Positions 33,395 to 44,526 of a DNA stretch of 64,000 nucleotides are shown piece by piece. Below the pieces are notes generated by a model. It saw only the letters and a list, made by a program, of their open reading frames with translations. It was not told the DNA's origin and ran no database searches. Source of the stretch: Nemertoderma westbladi. Taxonomy: Eukaryota; Xenacoelomorpha; Nemertodermatida; Nemertodermatidae. The first letter of the stretch is position 1, and every line of letters begins with the position of its first letter. The DNA lies in the NCBI GenBank assembly GCA_032718475.1, contig JAUCBJ010000434.1:55298-119297 (forward strand). The letters are read 5' to 3'. The position numbers and the translations under genes are program-made.

Positions 33395-33540
33395 AGTGTG
33401 TGAATGGATTTTGCTCAAATTAGTTACAAACCTTTTCTACGTCGATGCTCTTTCAATATATGTAATAAAATTTAAGAAATTCCACCAAAAATATTTTAAT
33501 TTACTTTTTTCGCCGGGAAAAAAAGTAAAATCAATACAAT
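33395..33540. repeat. dispersed repeat, copy A (inverted copy at 41265-41425)
   Basis: GTGTGAATGGATTTTGCTCA, AAATTCCACCAAAAATATTT and CGCCGGGAAAAAAAGT appear here and, as reverse complement in matching order, at 41265-41425. Confidence 0.7.
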
Positions 33541-33667
33541 CCTATGGGATAAAGTAAAATCAATGCAATCCTATGGGATAAAGTAAAATCAATGCAATCC
33601 TATGGGTTAAAGTAAAATCAATGCAATCCTATGGGTTAAAGTAAAATCAATGCAATCCTATGGGTTA
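33510..33667. repeat. 29-bp tandem repeat, 5 copies
   Basis: Unit AAAGTAAAATCAATGCAATC plus CTATGGGAT, five near-identical copies. The inverted copy of the neighbouring repeat at 41.3 kb has only one unit (AATCAATAGGATTGCATTGA), so the expansion happened here. Confidence 0.85.
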
Positions 33668-34274
33668 TCTTAGATATATCTAAAGCTAAGAAACCTTTTC
33701 TCCCGATTTTGGGGTATATTCGAGCGAAAAAGTAACAATTTAAGAATAAAAATTTTTATCCAATTTTTTTTTATAAAATTATTTGTATTTTGAATCAATT
33801 ATTCAAAGATTGAAAAAATTACGTTCGCTGAAGGCCATTTATCCTATAATAAATACACAATTTCTAGAACGCGACATTTTCTATCGATGGTATGTTTCTA
33901 ACAATGGTATGTCTATACATTGTATCAATTGCAAGACAAACCAAATGTTCCCGAAGATTATGTATAAATTAATTAATTATAATAATTGGCCTCCAGAAGA
34001 TGCAAGCTCTCTAGAGATGGTAGGCCTATTGAGGCTAATGTGAATAATACCAGTAGCTGCTTTGGATATGAAATGTGAGATTTCACAAAAGACAATTTTC
34101 TAATTCTGACTCCGTACGATAATCGACGGCGAGTAGAACTACTACTATACACTATTATTACTTGTATTTTTTTTATTTTCAAAACACATTTCAACCAGGT
34201 TAACAATAAACAGAATAGTTATCCATTTATGAGTCTGGGGTTCGGAGTCATTGGGTGTTACGTTGTTATTGGTA

Positions 34275-34375
34275 TAACTTTTCGCCGTATCCGTATGCAT
34301 TTGCCATATCCGTATGCACATACGCGTATGTGCGTATGTAATGGATTCCTATGGAGAATAATCCGTATGTGATTT
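34275..34375. repeat. short CCGTATG-rich palindromic stretch
   Basis: CGTATGCA/TGCATACG words alternate on both strands (for example CCGTATGCACATACG then CGTATGTGCGTATG), directly beside the 3' end of the LINE copy. Function unknown. Confidence 0.5.
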
Positions 34376-34385
34376 TAGAGATTAG

Positions 34386-35833
34386 GCATACTACTAGTAT
34401 CGGCATGCTACAGTGCAGCTGCATTTTTAAGAATGCTGTGCCGGCTTGTCGACAAAATTGCGCCGCCACAACTCCCTATCACCCATGACATTTGCTAGAT
34501 CATCCGCATCTTCAAGGCCAGTGTCCTTTAAGATGCGTCTCTAGAAAGTCATGGGCTGTCCACCATGCTTATTCACTCCATGAGGCTGCCAAAGTACAAG
34601 ATTATGCACTGGCTGGTCCTCACGGCGAAAGCAATGTCCTGCAAAGCGGAGGCGATTTTGTTCTAGTGTCAAGCTTGGGGGAACCAATGAGACACCTCCA
34701 ATGTTATATAGTGTCTGGTTGGAGATGTGTGCATTGTACTTGACACAATGAACCCGGCGTAGCATTCTTGTGAATGTGCCATCCAGAGATTTGGTGTCCT
34801 CAGCAGTTAGAGCCCAGCATGGACTCCCATAGAGGAGTACTGGAACTACTGCTGCTCTAAATAATCGGACCTTAAGTTTCCGAATAATTCTCGGTGACTT
34901 CCAAATCCTGGAAAGCCTATTCAAGGCTGCCCATGCCTTTCCCTTACGTATTCGAAGGTCCTCACCTGACTTTCGGATCCATGATCCCAGGTAACAGAAG
35001 TCGTCCACATGCTCAAGCATACCATCCTTTGAGCTTATGCTCATCCGATCAGAGACTTGCTGAGAACTTTCAAAGTTAACTGTCAAAATTTTGGTCTTTC
35101 TGGAGTTAATAAAAAGACCAACACTAGAAGCAGCATGTTCTAATGAGCTGAGGAGCCGTTGGGCTCCCTCTAGTGATTCTGAGAGTACTCCTAAGTCATC
35201 AGCAAAGTCTAGATCAGTTAGGTACTTGGCAGGATTTCCTCGACTTCTGGAGCCAGTAGGTGGAGTTATCATCACCCCATCATCATTATGATGATCTAAG
35301 GACATGCGTAGAACATAGTCAACCACAATTACGGACAAGAATGGTGCAAGTGTGTCTCCCTGGAGGACGCCCCATAACACTTCAAATGGTTCTGTGTCAC
35401 CATCAACAGTAGACACAAATGTTGTCAAACCATCGTATACTGATCTGATTGCTGCAATAATTTCATCAGGAATCCCATATAATGAAAGTATGCTGAACAT
35501 ACGTGAGCGGGAGACTGAATCAAAGGCCTTGAATAAGTCAACAAAGATAACAGCCAGATGCCTGTCTTTCTTTTTTGATAACTCTTCAATTATCCTTCTA
35601 AGTGCCAAAATGGGTTCCATGGTCGCACGACCTTTACGGAACCCATTCTGATTTCCACGGAGCAGTCTCTCAATGGGATCCCTGATGCGATTTAATATAA
35701 TTCTATTGTATAGCTTTGCAGCAATCGAGATCAATGAGATTCCCCGAAAAGAACCATAGAGTGTTAGGTTGCCCTTCTTGGGAACTGGCACCAACTTATT
35801 TGTTTTCATATCTTGTGGGACTCTTGTTGTCAC
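34386..35833 (-). mobile_element. 5'-truncated LINE (non-LTR retrotransposon)
   Basis: Minus-strand LINE copy whose 3' end (~34386, TAGTAG-rich) coincides with the 3' ends of the copies at 38700-39183 and 59765-60815 when aligned. The endonuclease and N-terminal RT parts are missing. It holds the open RT frame 34541-35833. Confidence 0.8.
34541..35833 (-). CDS. LINE reverse transcriptase, C-terminal 430 codons
   Basis: Open frame covering most of a non-LTR RT: PVPKKGNLTLYGSFRGISL (fingers), NGFRKGRAT, FVDLFKAFDSVSR, GVLQGDTLAPFL, and the catalytic FADD in DLDFADDLGVLSES, then the thumb and a C-terminal tail ending GGQPMTF. Beginning without an ATG in context suggests 5' truncation during insertion. 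The frame is unbroken, so this copy is fairly young or the family active. It would copy its own RNA by target-primed reverse transcription. Clade (RTE-, CR1- or other) cannot be fixed by eye. Confidence 0.85.
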   Translation of the reverse strand: MTTRVPQDMKTNKLVPVPKKGNLTLYGSFRGISLISIAAKLYNRIILNRIRDPIERLLRGNQNGFRKGRATMEPILALRRIIEELSKKKDRHLAVIFVDLFKAFDSVSRSRMFSILSLYGIPDEIIAAIRSVYDGLTTFVSTVDGDTEPFEVLWGVLQGDTLAPFLSVIVVDYVLRMSLDHHNDDGVMITPPTGSRSRGNPAKYLTDLDFADDLGVLSESLEGAQRLLSSLEHAASSVGLFINSRKTKILTVNFESSQQVSDRMSISSKDGMLEHVDDFCYLGSWIRKSGEDLRIRKGKAWAALNRLSRIWKSPRIIRKLKVRLFRAAVVPVLLYGSPCWALTAEDTKSLDGTFTRMLRRVHCVKYNAHISNQTLYNIGGVSLVPPSLTLEQNRLRFAGHCFRREDQPVHNLVLWQPHGVNKHGGQPMTF

Positions 35834-36199
35834 TGGTGAGACATAGGGATGGGGAAAGTTGACGCAAATCTCGATAAATTAATAATAATATATCTTCAGA
35901 TGAATTACAAATATTCGAATTTATCATTTGAATTCAGCATTGAGGGGGGTCCCCTCCCCTGTAGTGCCCGTTATTTTAACGAAAGCAAAACTATAAACGA
36001 ATTTAATACAGTAATAATAGGCTACAGTTTAATACAGTAATATGTTCTTAAATAATTCGGCTGTTATTTGCTTCGATTTTCCCCATGGAGAGTGACATAT
36101 TTTATATCTTTTAGGGCCACCTGTACAGTTGTAGGTCTTAGACAGTTAGGCCTATCATACTATACAATACATGATTACATTAGTTAATTAATAATGGGG

Positions 36200-37156
36200 A
36201 TGTTTTGTGGAAGTAGCCAATCACGTAATTGGATGTTTTCGTCTAAAGGAGAATTAGACCAGGTACGTGAGGAAACAAACACGCGATTCCATACGGCGAA
36301 CAACCCGGACGGTACCAGAATCGATTTCTTAGACGAACTGGAGGAACAAATGATAATACAGTTCTATTTGCGGGAGGTGCAGGGATTGTGCAGTTCGTTT
36401 AGGCCTGCCGTCCCCAAGGCTGTTATCGGCACTGCCTGCTCTTATATGAAGCGAATAGCCTTAGGAAACAGCGCGATGGATTACCATCCCAAGGACTTCT
36501 ACCTCCCGTGTTTATACCTAGCGACAAAGGTGGAAGAGTTTAACGTGTCCATCGTGGAGTTCGTTAGAAACATCCCCGGCCCCGGGGATAAACGTCGTCT
36601 CGCTGAAAGAATAACGACCCTAGAACCCAAAGTTATTCATCTACTAAACTACCAACTCATAGTTCACAACCCATTTCGAGCCATCGAGGGATTTATTATC
36701 GATTTGAAAAGAATCGGTTCTCTTCAGAACGTCGATAAACTAATAAAAAAAGCTGACGAATTCATCCTGTGGTCGCTCTACACGGACGCTAGTTTGCTGT
36801 ACTCTCCGTCGCAAATCGCTTTAGCCGCTTTATCTTACAGCAGTAATAAAAATAAATGCTCGCTGGATCCGTATATGCACGATGTTTTATTTCCGGGAGG
36901 ATCTGTCGACGCGATAACGGCTGTTATTAAATCGATAATTAAATTGGTTCGCTCTGTTCGTATTCCCGAGGAAGGGATGATCGTTAGGTTGTTAGAACGG
37001 CTCGAACGTTGTCGAAACGCAGAGCTCAATCCCGACTCTGAGGTTTATAAGGAGAGGGAGAAGCGATTATGGGAGGAAGAAGAAGGGATTCAGGCTGAAA
37101 AACAAGCCGTTATTTACGCGAAAATACGCCAGGAAGAGGAACTTATTTTGGGTTGA
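36200..37156 (+). CDS. CCNH: cyclin H, single exon
   Basis: Complete cyclin H, regulatory subunit of CDK7 in the CDK-activating kinase and in TFIIH, nuclear. An ATG at 36194 lies two codons upstream; I prefer 36200 because known cyclin H proteins begin with a short M-Y/F-x-x-SSQ run, matched by MFCGSSQSRNWMFSS. The product is 318 residues, close to the usual ~320. The first cyclin fold includes GTACSYMKR, MDYHPKD (from M93) and LATKVEEFNVS; the second begins after NYQLIVHNPFRAIEGFIIDLK (H156). YSPSQIALAAL and LERCRNAEL near the C-terminus are also characteristic. The C-terminal tail is acidic/charged (KRLWEEEEG). There is no intron. Candidate AATAAA signals lie at 37184 and 37225. Confidence 0.95.
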   Translation: MFCGSSQSRNWMFSSKGELDQVREETNTRFHTANNPDGTRIDFLDELEEQMIIQFYLREVQGLCSSFRPAVPKAVIGTACSYMKRIALGNSAMDYHPKDFYLPCLYLATKVEEFNVSIVEFVRNIPGPGDKRRLAERITTLEPKVIHLLNYQLIVHNPFRAIEGFIIDLKRIGSLQNVDKLIKKADEFILWSLYTDASLLYSPSQIALAALSYSSNKNKCSLDPYMHDVLFPGGSVDAITAVIKSIIKLVRSVRIPEEGMIVRLLERLERCRNAELNPDSEVYKEREKRLWEEEEGIQAEKQAVIYAKIRQEEELILG

Positions 37157-37183
37157 TAGAATAACGTTTATTTTTTATATAAT

Positions 37184-37189
37184 AATAAA
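37184..37189 (+). terminator. cyclin H polyadenylation signal
   Basis: AATAAA 28 bp after the stop codon, with a second at 37225-37230. Either could define the 3' end. Confidence 0.5.
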
Positions 37190-37332
37190 AGCTAAAATAA
37201 TTGACTCATTTGATTCGTTTGTGCAATAAAATTATCAATTTGGTACAATATTGTTAAGTTAACAGCAAATCCAAGCTTATAATGTTTTCTGTGGAGTATA
37301 AAAAAAACACTGCATAACTCAAGTTCACTTAA

Positions 37333-37358
37333 GGGGGGGGGGGAGGGGGGGGGGGGGG
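37333..37358. repeat. poly(G) run, 26 bases with one A
   Basis: Eleven G, one A, fourteen G, followed within 5 bp by a seven-C run with which it could pair. Could form a G-quadruplex. Confidence 0.9.
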
Positions 37359-37379
37359 TAATACCCCCCCTCAGGTAAA

Positions 37380-38690
37380 ATTTTCAAATTGTTGTTTCTT
37401 TATTTCATCTGGAGCAGAATTTAATGAGGAATACAAATCTGAAAACCGCTTAGTGAGACCTCTTTCAGTTCTCGAGTTATCACTGTTTTTCCGTATGACG
37501 GTCTGTCCGTCAAATTGTAAGAAAGACAGAAGACCGACAGACAGACAGATGACTAGATTCCACCAAAAATTAAAACTGACATCGGAAATGAAATCAGCGA
37601 CCGCGAAAACCCCCGTAATGAACATTTTAGCTCGTTGGTATGCACCCTTCGTGCCAGAAATAATTAACCAACCAAAACACAGACAGCCAATTTTGGCGGG
37701 ACGGTTTAAACTTTGAAGGGCATTTTCTCGGAATGACATTTTTCATTTTCAAATTGCTACGCCTCCGTCATTTTTTAACCAATTTTCTTCGTTTATGGCT
37801 CGTTCGAACGAGCTTTGGAAGCTCTTTAAAAGTTATTCTATGGAATTTTGATAAATATTACCATTTTTTCTAATTAGCCAATTTTAATTAAAAATATGAT
37901 AATTAATTAATTAAATTAATTAATTAAAATAAAAGTGGCTAATTAAAAATTCTATAAGATAACTTTTGTAGAGTCGATCACGCTGAGTCCAAAAAAGTTG
38001 GTTTCAAGAAATTTGGACCAAAATTGAGGGACTAGTAGCAATTTTAGTGAAATCTTTAATTCCGCTGCCAGCCGCTAGGGGGAGGCTATAAATTTTCCAA
38101 TTTTACTATAAAGGCTATTTGGCCTTCCATACAGTGGTTGACCATGACAAAATAGCAATATTATCATTTAACACTAATTGGCAGCCATTTTAAAAAAAGG
38201 TTCATATAAGGTTCATATAAAAAGGTTCATAAGAAGGTTATTTTAATACCATTTGAAAGAGCGTTTTTTATTGGCTTAGTCAGTATCCAATCAAATCACC
38301 TCAGCCTACAATATGACGTTGTTAACCAGCTGATTTCAAGTTGTTATTATTTTGGCTGGTGGAGGATTCCAACCACAGTATTTCCCAACCATGAATTATA
38401 TTGGTTGCTTCGAATTCACCGTAGTGTCTCAATTCCCTGAACACTAAAGTGGCAATACTCTTTCCAACACAAATGGTCTCATTGTTTCATTCCAAACAGT
38501 TCGCTCAATACAGCAGCGTGTTTAATTTTTACCCACCTAAAATGTATGTGTGGGGTAAAAAAGAACAGGGTGCTTCCAACCGTTTGACACTGTTAAACAA
38601 TACAAGACTGTACTCAGCATGCGTGAGGTGGCTAAACGTATAATAATCTGTAAATACCTTATATATACGAGGTTACAGGTTTCAAAGGTT
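37380..38690. other. non-coding interval with dispersed repeat copy
   Basis: 37440-37700 is an inverted-orientation copy of the CTGTCTGTC/GAAATGAAATC repeat family (GAAAGACAG, GACAGACAGACAG, GAAATGAAATCAGCGACCGC). 37860-37930 is a TTAATTAA-rich palindromic stretch. No gene is supported. Confidence 0.5.
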
Positions 38691-38699
38691 CGTGTGATA

Positions 38700-39183
38700 G
38701 AACACCAAGGCCTTCGCGCAGCATGAGTCAGACACTATATACCGTTGGAGGTGTCTCATTAGTATCCCCTAGCTTGACAATTCAACGGCGCCGCCTCCAC
38801 ATTATAGGACATTGCTTTCAGAGTGAGATTGCTTTCAGCGTGAGGACCATCCATTGCACAAACTTGTGCTTTGGTGGCCTCATGGAGAAAATAAGCATGG
38901 TGGACAGTCCATGACTTTCGTGAGATGCATCTTAAAGAAAACACACTGGCCTTGAGGATGCCGATAATCTCGCCATGTGTCATGGGTGAGTCATGGGGGA
39001 TAGGGAGTTGTGGTGGTGCAACTTTGTTGATAAGGCGGCATGGGCGCATAGCATTGCACGCTGCGTTGGGCTTGTCAATTGTGGATTGCATGGTGGTGAA
39101 AAAAATGTTTTTGATAAGCTGGCATAGCATCTCAATTCTCAATGTTCAGTTTCAATGCAGCAGGTCTACTATAGTACTGTAGT
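38700..39183 (+). mobile_element. LINE 3' fragment, plus-strand copy
   Basis: Plus-strand sequence translating to SQTLYTVGGVSLVSPSLT and RLHIIGHCF matches the C-terminal RT region of the minus-strand LINE at 34.5 kb (NQTLYNIGGVSLVPPSLT, RLRFAGHCF). It continues to the same 3' end. It is heavily 5'-truncated and frameshifted. Confidence 0.8.
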
Positions 39184-39673
39184 AGTGATGTGGCAAATTC
39201 GCCTTAGAAGATTTTGCCCAGGGGGGCACTACGGACTAGGCGATTATGGATTATGCCCAGTGAAGGGGGCATAATGCCCTAGGCGATTATGACCGGGGTG
39301 GAGGCATATATTACATTTGAGAAATTTCGACTGGGACACCGGTAAGTACAGTACAGTCATTGGTCCATATAAGAGACAGGTTTTGAACTTCGTTGGGTTC
39401 TGTGTAAAAATGTAAACACTGGACTTCCTCAGAAATTATGTAATAAGGGGTTTCCCGGGGCGTAGAATCCATTTTTCCGGGTCTCGAAAGTTGATTTCGC
39501 CTAGCAGTTGCTGATTTTTGAAGAAATGTTGCATGTCTCAAATTTGGCATCGATTCCCTAATGTGAGACAAGAAATTCAATTGTAATTTTTTTTAATAAC
39601 TAACATGAAATAACCTCATAAATATTACGGAGAATCTTGTTAGGTTCTTACAGCCTTTATTTGAGACAAAAGA

Positions 39674-39768
39674 TCTGTAATTATTTGGCTATAGGAGCCC
39701 CTTGAAGTTGATATTGAATTTGTCTCACGTTTGGGTCCATGTCTCAAATTAGGCAGAATGACTGTACT
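39674..39768 (+). repeat. 95-bp direct repeat, copy 1
   Basis: Identical to 40281-40375. It contains GGAGCCCCTTGAAGTTG and CCATGTCTCAAATTAGGC. Variants of the GTCTCAAATT word occur between and before the copies (39530-39550, 39955-39970). Confidence 0.9.
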
Positions 39769-40280
39769 ATATATGATTTAAGCTTGATGTAACTGATACA
39801 TTCAGTAGGCCTACCGGTACTGTAGTGTGACTTTCGGAAAGAAGTCAGATGCAATTATAATGTATGTGTATAGGGGGCCTATGGTTTCTATACTTCAGAT
39901 ACTTAGATACAAAGGCCTAGCCTACATTTGTCTCTTGTTATGGTTATAATTTCCTTGTCTCAAATTAGGGGAAATTCATGGAAACCGATACCATATTAAA
40001 GACAGTAGTCAAATGTAAAACTATGAAATCTTTACCACATAAAAATAGTTTTATATAAAAATATAGCCTTTTTACTATAAAATGTCATAATTTCGAGAAT
40101 CAGGTCAAAGTGGAATGCAAAAATCTCATATCGATTTTAAAACCTTAAAATTTATGAAAAAAAGCTTCGATTTTTGACGGGCCGCTAGAATATTATAAGT
40201 ATATCCAATCCGGTTGAATTATACCTAACGATGTACAGGAATGGTTACAGATCATTATTCGAATTAGTTTTAAGTAGGTT

Positions 40281-40375
40281 TCTGTAATTATTTGGCTATA
40301 GGAGCCCCTTGAAGTTGATATTGAATTTGTCTCACGTTTGGGTCCATGTCTCAAATTAGGCAGAATGACTGTACT
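40281..40375 (+). repeat. 95-bp direct repeat, copy 2
   Basis: Identical to 39674-39768, offset 607 bp. The sequence between the copies differs from both flanks and may be an inserted or duplicated segment. Confidence 0.9.
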
Positions 40376-41034
40376 TTACAATTGTCACCGTCAGACTTTT
40401 CCTAAATGTATAATTTATTTATTGTATTGAATATTTTAGGTTAAAAATCTCATAATATTAACATTGTGACGTGATATTGGCCTTTCCGGAATCACTAATG
40501 CCTCTCAGCAACAAATAATATATTAATCTAATAGTAATGGATACTTCCTGGTGAACGGACATTAAACTTGACAAAACGTCCTATGTTTTACTTCCGTAAT
40601 TAGTTTTGTTTGACTTAGGACAACTTACCACCATAAGTAAAAAGTTAGGACGTTTTACCATCCGTGTAGCCTTAACTTAGGACAACTAAAATTTGCAAAT
40701 AACTCTTTTACACTCTTATTTTATCACTAATCCTTTGGTACAGTAGAAAGGAGGGAAATTCAATTTTATACCCGATTCACTCAAAACATGAATTTTGAGA
40801 AAATTTGACTTAGAACGTTTTACCACCAGCCCCCACGATTTAGTTAGTATATTACAGTAGTAGGGCTTCTTACTGTTAGGGAATTAAATACTATTTTTCA
40901 GGTTGGTTCTTTTTTTTAAATTACATTGAATGAAATACGAATTTTGGGGCGAGCCACGAAGTTGGCGGAACCTTAACGAACTGACATTGTTGGGAGATGG
41001 GTTAGTATTAAAACCGTTAGTATTTGGGAGGGGT

Positions 41035-41051
41035 GGGGGGGGGGGGGGGGG
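41035..41051. repeat. poly(G) run
   Basis: Seventeen G, within a longer G-rich stretch 41026-41060, directly before a TAGGGATG word that may mark a hAT-type end. Confidence 0.9.
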
Positions 41052-41060
41052 TGGGGGGTG

Positions 41061-41160
41061 TAGGGATGCAACAAAGCACCGGCTCGGAAATCCGGAGCTC
41101 TGGGCCAATTTTCTGGCTCCGGCTCTTGTTCCGGCTCCGGCCAAATTAATCCGTAGCTAA
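41061..41160. mobile_element. possible second hAT-type terminus
   Basis: TAGGGATGCAACAAAGCACC is followed by repeated GGCTCCGG and CCGGAGC words. Layout is like that at 25923, but the subterminal motif differs. No partner end or transposase is seen. Confidence 0.3.
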
Positions 41161-41264
41161 TCCAGAGCTTATGTTGTTGACATTCGATAATATTATTATA
41201 TTTATTATATTATTCTTATATTGTTACGTTTTCACTCCAATATACCTCAAAATTGAGAGAAATA

Positions 41265-41425
41265 GTGAGTACTTTTTCCCATGGAAAAAAAGTAATCAAT
41301 AGGATTGCATTGATTTTTCTTTTTTTCCCGGCGAAAAAGTCAAATGAAATATTTTTGGTGGAATTTCTTAAATACAGTATGTGTTTTGAGCAAAATCCAT
41401 TCACACGCTCAAAAGTTATTGCAAC
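41265..41425. repeat. dispersed repeat, copy B (inverted relative to 33395-33540)
   Basis: Reverse complement of the repeat at 33.4 kb: AAATATTTTTGGTGGAATTT, TTTTGAGCAAAATCCATTCA and CCCGGCGAAAAAG. Confidence 0.7.
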
Positions 41426-41939
41426 TTTAGTATCTGCAAGGCGAACTCCAAAATTGGTTTATGTTGTTAAGTTGTTGGTAATGGGAGATGGTACCCCAGG
41501 CTATCCCCATACAATTTACTATTTTAACTCATATGTACCCATTACACTGGTTCTACAAGATGGAATTTCATGAAAATTTCCAGAAGGGCGGATTAACTAT
41601 CGAGACACACTTGGAACCTAAAAAAAATTTGAAATTTTTTTGTGTCTATGTTTGAGGGTCACTTAATTGCACTAAAAAATGACACATTTTCGAAGTTTAT
41701 ATTAGAAATACATTTGATAATTGTTTTAAACATATGTTTTTGGACACAATTGTGTCTCCGAACAACAAACCTGCTGCGAAAATTTCAGCCAATTCCATCA
41801 AGTCGTTCTCGAGAAAAAGGTACATTTATCTCTAAATTTCACGAAAAAATAAATCCGGAGAAAATGCATTTAAAGTTTTCAAACCTTCCCGCTAATTTTA
41901 TGTAAATCGCGGGAAATTTCAAAAATAAGCCAAAACATA

Positions 41940-42840
41940 ATAAACTACTCCAGCGAACCAAAATTTACGATTTAGGGGTATTCGTAGTCGCTGGGTTCAT
42001 TTCTGATATCTGTTTTAATGTTTGATGGCATCTGGACTGTCTGTCTGACTGTCAATCTCACAGACAGTAAGTAAGTAAGCACACCACTTTACTATAATTT
42101 ATGATATGGGGTTTTCCAAGTGCGGCTGATTCCATTTCCGATGTCAATTTTAATATTTGACTGAACCTAGAATGTCTGTTTTTATGACTGTCTGTCTGTC
42201 AGTCAAAATATAAGGAGGCATATCACCTGAACATAATTTCTGATATGGGGGTTTTCCTAGTCGCTGATTTCATTTCTAATACCTGTTTTAATGTTTGATG
42301 ACATCTGGACTGTCTATCTGTCTGTCGGACTGTCGGTCTCACAGACAAAATATAAGTAAAGACATCACTTTACTATAATTTCTGATATGGGTTTTTTTTA
42401 GTCGCTAATTTCATTTCCTATGTCTTTTTTAATAATTTAATGAACCTAGACTGTCTGTTTAAGTCTGTCTGTATGTCTTTCTTGACAGACAGATCGACTG
42501 TCAGACAAATATACAGGCATAATAGATTCCTCCAAACTGGAAAGATAACACCAGAAATGAAATCACCGATCTTAAAAACCCCCACAGGGAAAAGTTTAGT
42601 TAGGTAGTGTGTTTCGTTATGTTTTTGACAGACAGACCGACAGACGGACAAACAGACAGACAAACTAGATTACGCCAAATTTGAAAACTGACCCCGGAAA
42701 TGAAATCCTCAACCACGAAAACCCATGTAGCAATAATTTTAGTTAGGTGGTGTACATTTTTATATCCATAATTAGTTGACAAACAGAAAAACAGATCATT
42801 AGACAGACAAACAGAAAAACAGACAACTTAATCTTATGAT
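41940..42840. repeat. composite array of ~125-220 bp CTGTCTGTC repeats, second part inverted
   Basis: 41985-42500 holds four imperfect direct copies of a module with GTCGCTGATTTCATTT, TTTTAATGTTTGATG and GACTGTCTGTCTG, ending in CACTTTACTATAATTTCTGA. From ~42500 to 42830 two more copies run in the opposite orientation (GAAATGAAATC, GACAGACAGACCGACAG). The whole can fold on itself. Members of the family also lie at 32.1-32.5 and 37.4-37.7 kb. Confidence 0.75.
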
Positions 42841-43598
42841 ATGATGTTAGGATTTCGATTTTTGAAATCTACGTTAATAAATTCTGATTTAGAATTAATA
42901 AAAAAAAATCGAAAATTTTTAATTTTTTGAAAAGTTCTGGGGTACCATCTCCCACAGTTAATGAAAACCAATAGTACGGCTGTAAGAGGGTAAATCTTTG
43001 TCCAAAATGAATAATTTTTGGTATAAGTCGATCGATAACTGAAGATTGTTAAAAATTTTTTTTTTATAATATTGTTATAATAATTTAGTGCTATTTAGTG
43101 GCATAAAATTATTACTATTACTAAAAACACTACTCTTCGTACAAACATAAGTTATATATATTATATATCTAGTTATTTCGTATTTATAATTAGGATATAT
43201 GGTTGAATAAAAAAAGTATTGGTCAACATTTTTAGATATTGATTATTTCCAATTTTATTACCTTATTAATTAATTATTTTCATATTTTTTTAAAAAAAAG
43301 TAGTATTTTTCACATTTCGAAGCCAATAAAATGAGTTAGGATCAAAATTTTAAAATTCTGTAATAATAGTAGAATCTGAAGTAATAATACTGTAGCTGTA
43401 GTTTTTTTATACTCTCTGAGTTAAATGGGATTTACTAGAATTTCTAAATTGCCGTCGAATAAACTGGTCATTCACGGCGGTAAGCTTAATCTCAATTTAT
43501 AACAATAATTGAAGTAGAAGCTTGAAAATCCAATAAATACAACCAATAAATAAAATACAATTAACTCTTTATGAGTAAATTGTATTTTATTTATTGGT
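42841..43598. other. AT-rich non-coding interval
   Basis: Long A/T runs, no reading frame of interest and no repeat I can match elsewhere. Confidence 0.4.
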
Positions 43599-44525
43599 TG
43601 TCGTATTACTAGATCACAATGGCAACTACGTCTGTCAGAAAGATGGTGTCTCTATGGGGTCTCCATTGGGCCCCATACTCGCCAATATCTTTCTGTCACA
43701 GTTCGACGAGTTCGACAGTTCGTTCGATCGCTGCGGGCACCAAGCTCAGTGATAGGTACGTCGATGACGTATTTAGTGTTGGCAGTAACAACCCCACTGA
43801 GAAGTTGAGAGAGGTCAATGCCCCCCATCCCAATCTTAGGTTTACCCTTGAGATGGAGGAGGAGGGGGGGGGGGGGGGGGGGGGCGCTTGTCCTTTCTTG
43901 ATTTGGTTGACACTCGGGTTGACTATGCTCTTTCAACAGCTTGGTTCCGCAAGCCTACAGATACTGGGCTCGTTCTCAATGCCACTGCGTGTGCCCCTCA
44001 GTCTTACAAACACGGTGTAGTACGTATTTCATCGCATATTTAATGCCAGTAAGGGTGGGGATGGTTCCCAACTCTATACCGCTATTGGGGATGCTAAGAA
44101 TATTCTTAGCAATAACCAATATAAGCAATGATACGATGGTCGAGCATGAGCTAGCCGTAGTGCAAGCCGCTAGGAGGCGTGCAGGCAGTGGTTCTGGGGG
44201 CGAGGCACCAACAGCTGTCCGCACCAAGGTCATTGACTCGGTCGACCAGACAGCTGCTGATGACTCCAAGCCTATTATCTGTAAGTTCGAGTACCGAGGT
44301 CGGGCAACTGATCTGTTTGTTCGAAAGTTACGTGGTCTTATAACCCCGGTCTTGCACACGGCCAGTTCGGTTTGTTTTTACAACATCTAAACTGCGCCAG
44401 TAGTCACTCCCATCTCTCAAACACCCCATCCCGGAAATCCTTGCGTCTAACGTCTTTTACTCTTTCTCTTGTCCCTCTTGTAAGGGAGAATATGTTGGAA
44501 ACACCATCCTACACTTGTTTGAACG
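43599..44525 (+). pseudogene. second Penelope-like element remnant (RT plus GIY-YIG), decayed
   Basis: Frame-shifting plus-strand pieces spell a Penelope-type RT: MGSPLGPILANIF-like sequence at ~43650, DRYVDDVFSV (catalytic YVDD, ~43757), NLRFTLEMEEE, then after a 21-base G run FLDLVDTR, WFRKPTDTGLVLN. Further on (44460-44510) a GIY-YIG-like SCPSCKGEYVGNT is readable. It is a different, more diverged copy than the one at 3.2 kb. The G run (43864-43884) lies inside the RT and breaks it; several other frame changes are present. Confidence 0.75.
43864..43884. repeat. poly(G) run inside the Penelope-like RT
   Basis: Twenty-one G replacing a few codons of a glutamate/glycine-rich part of the RT frame; probably a slippage expansion of a GGAGG stretch. 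Confidence 0.9.
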
Positions 44526-44526
44526 G

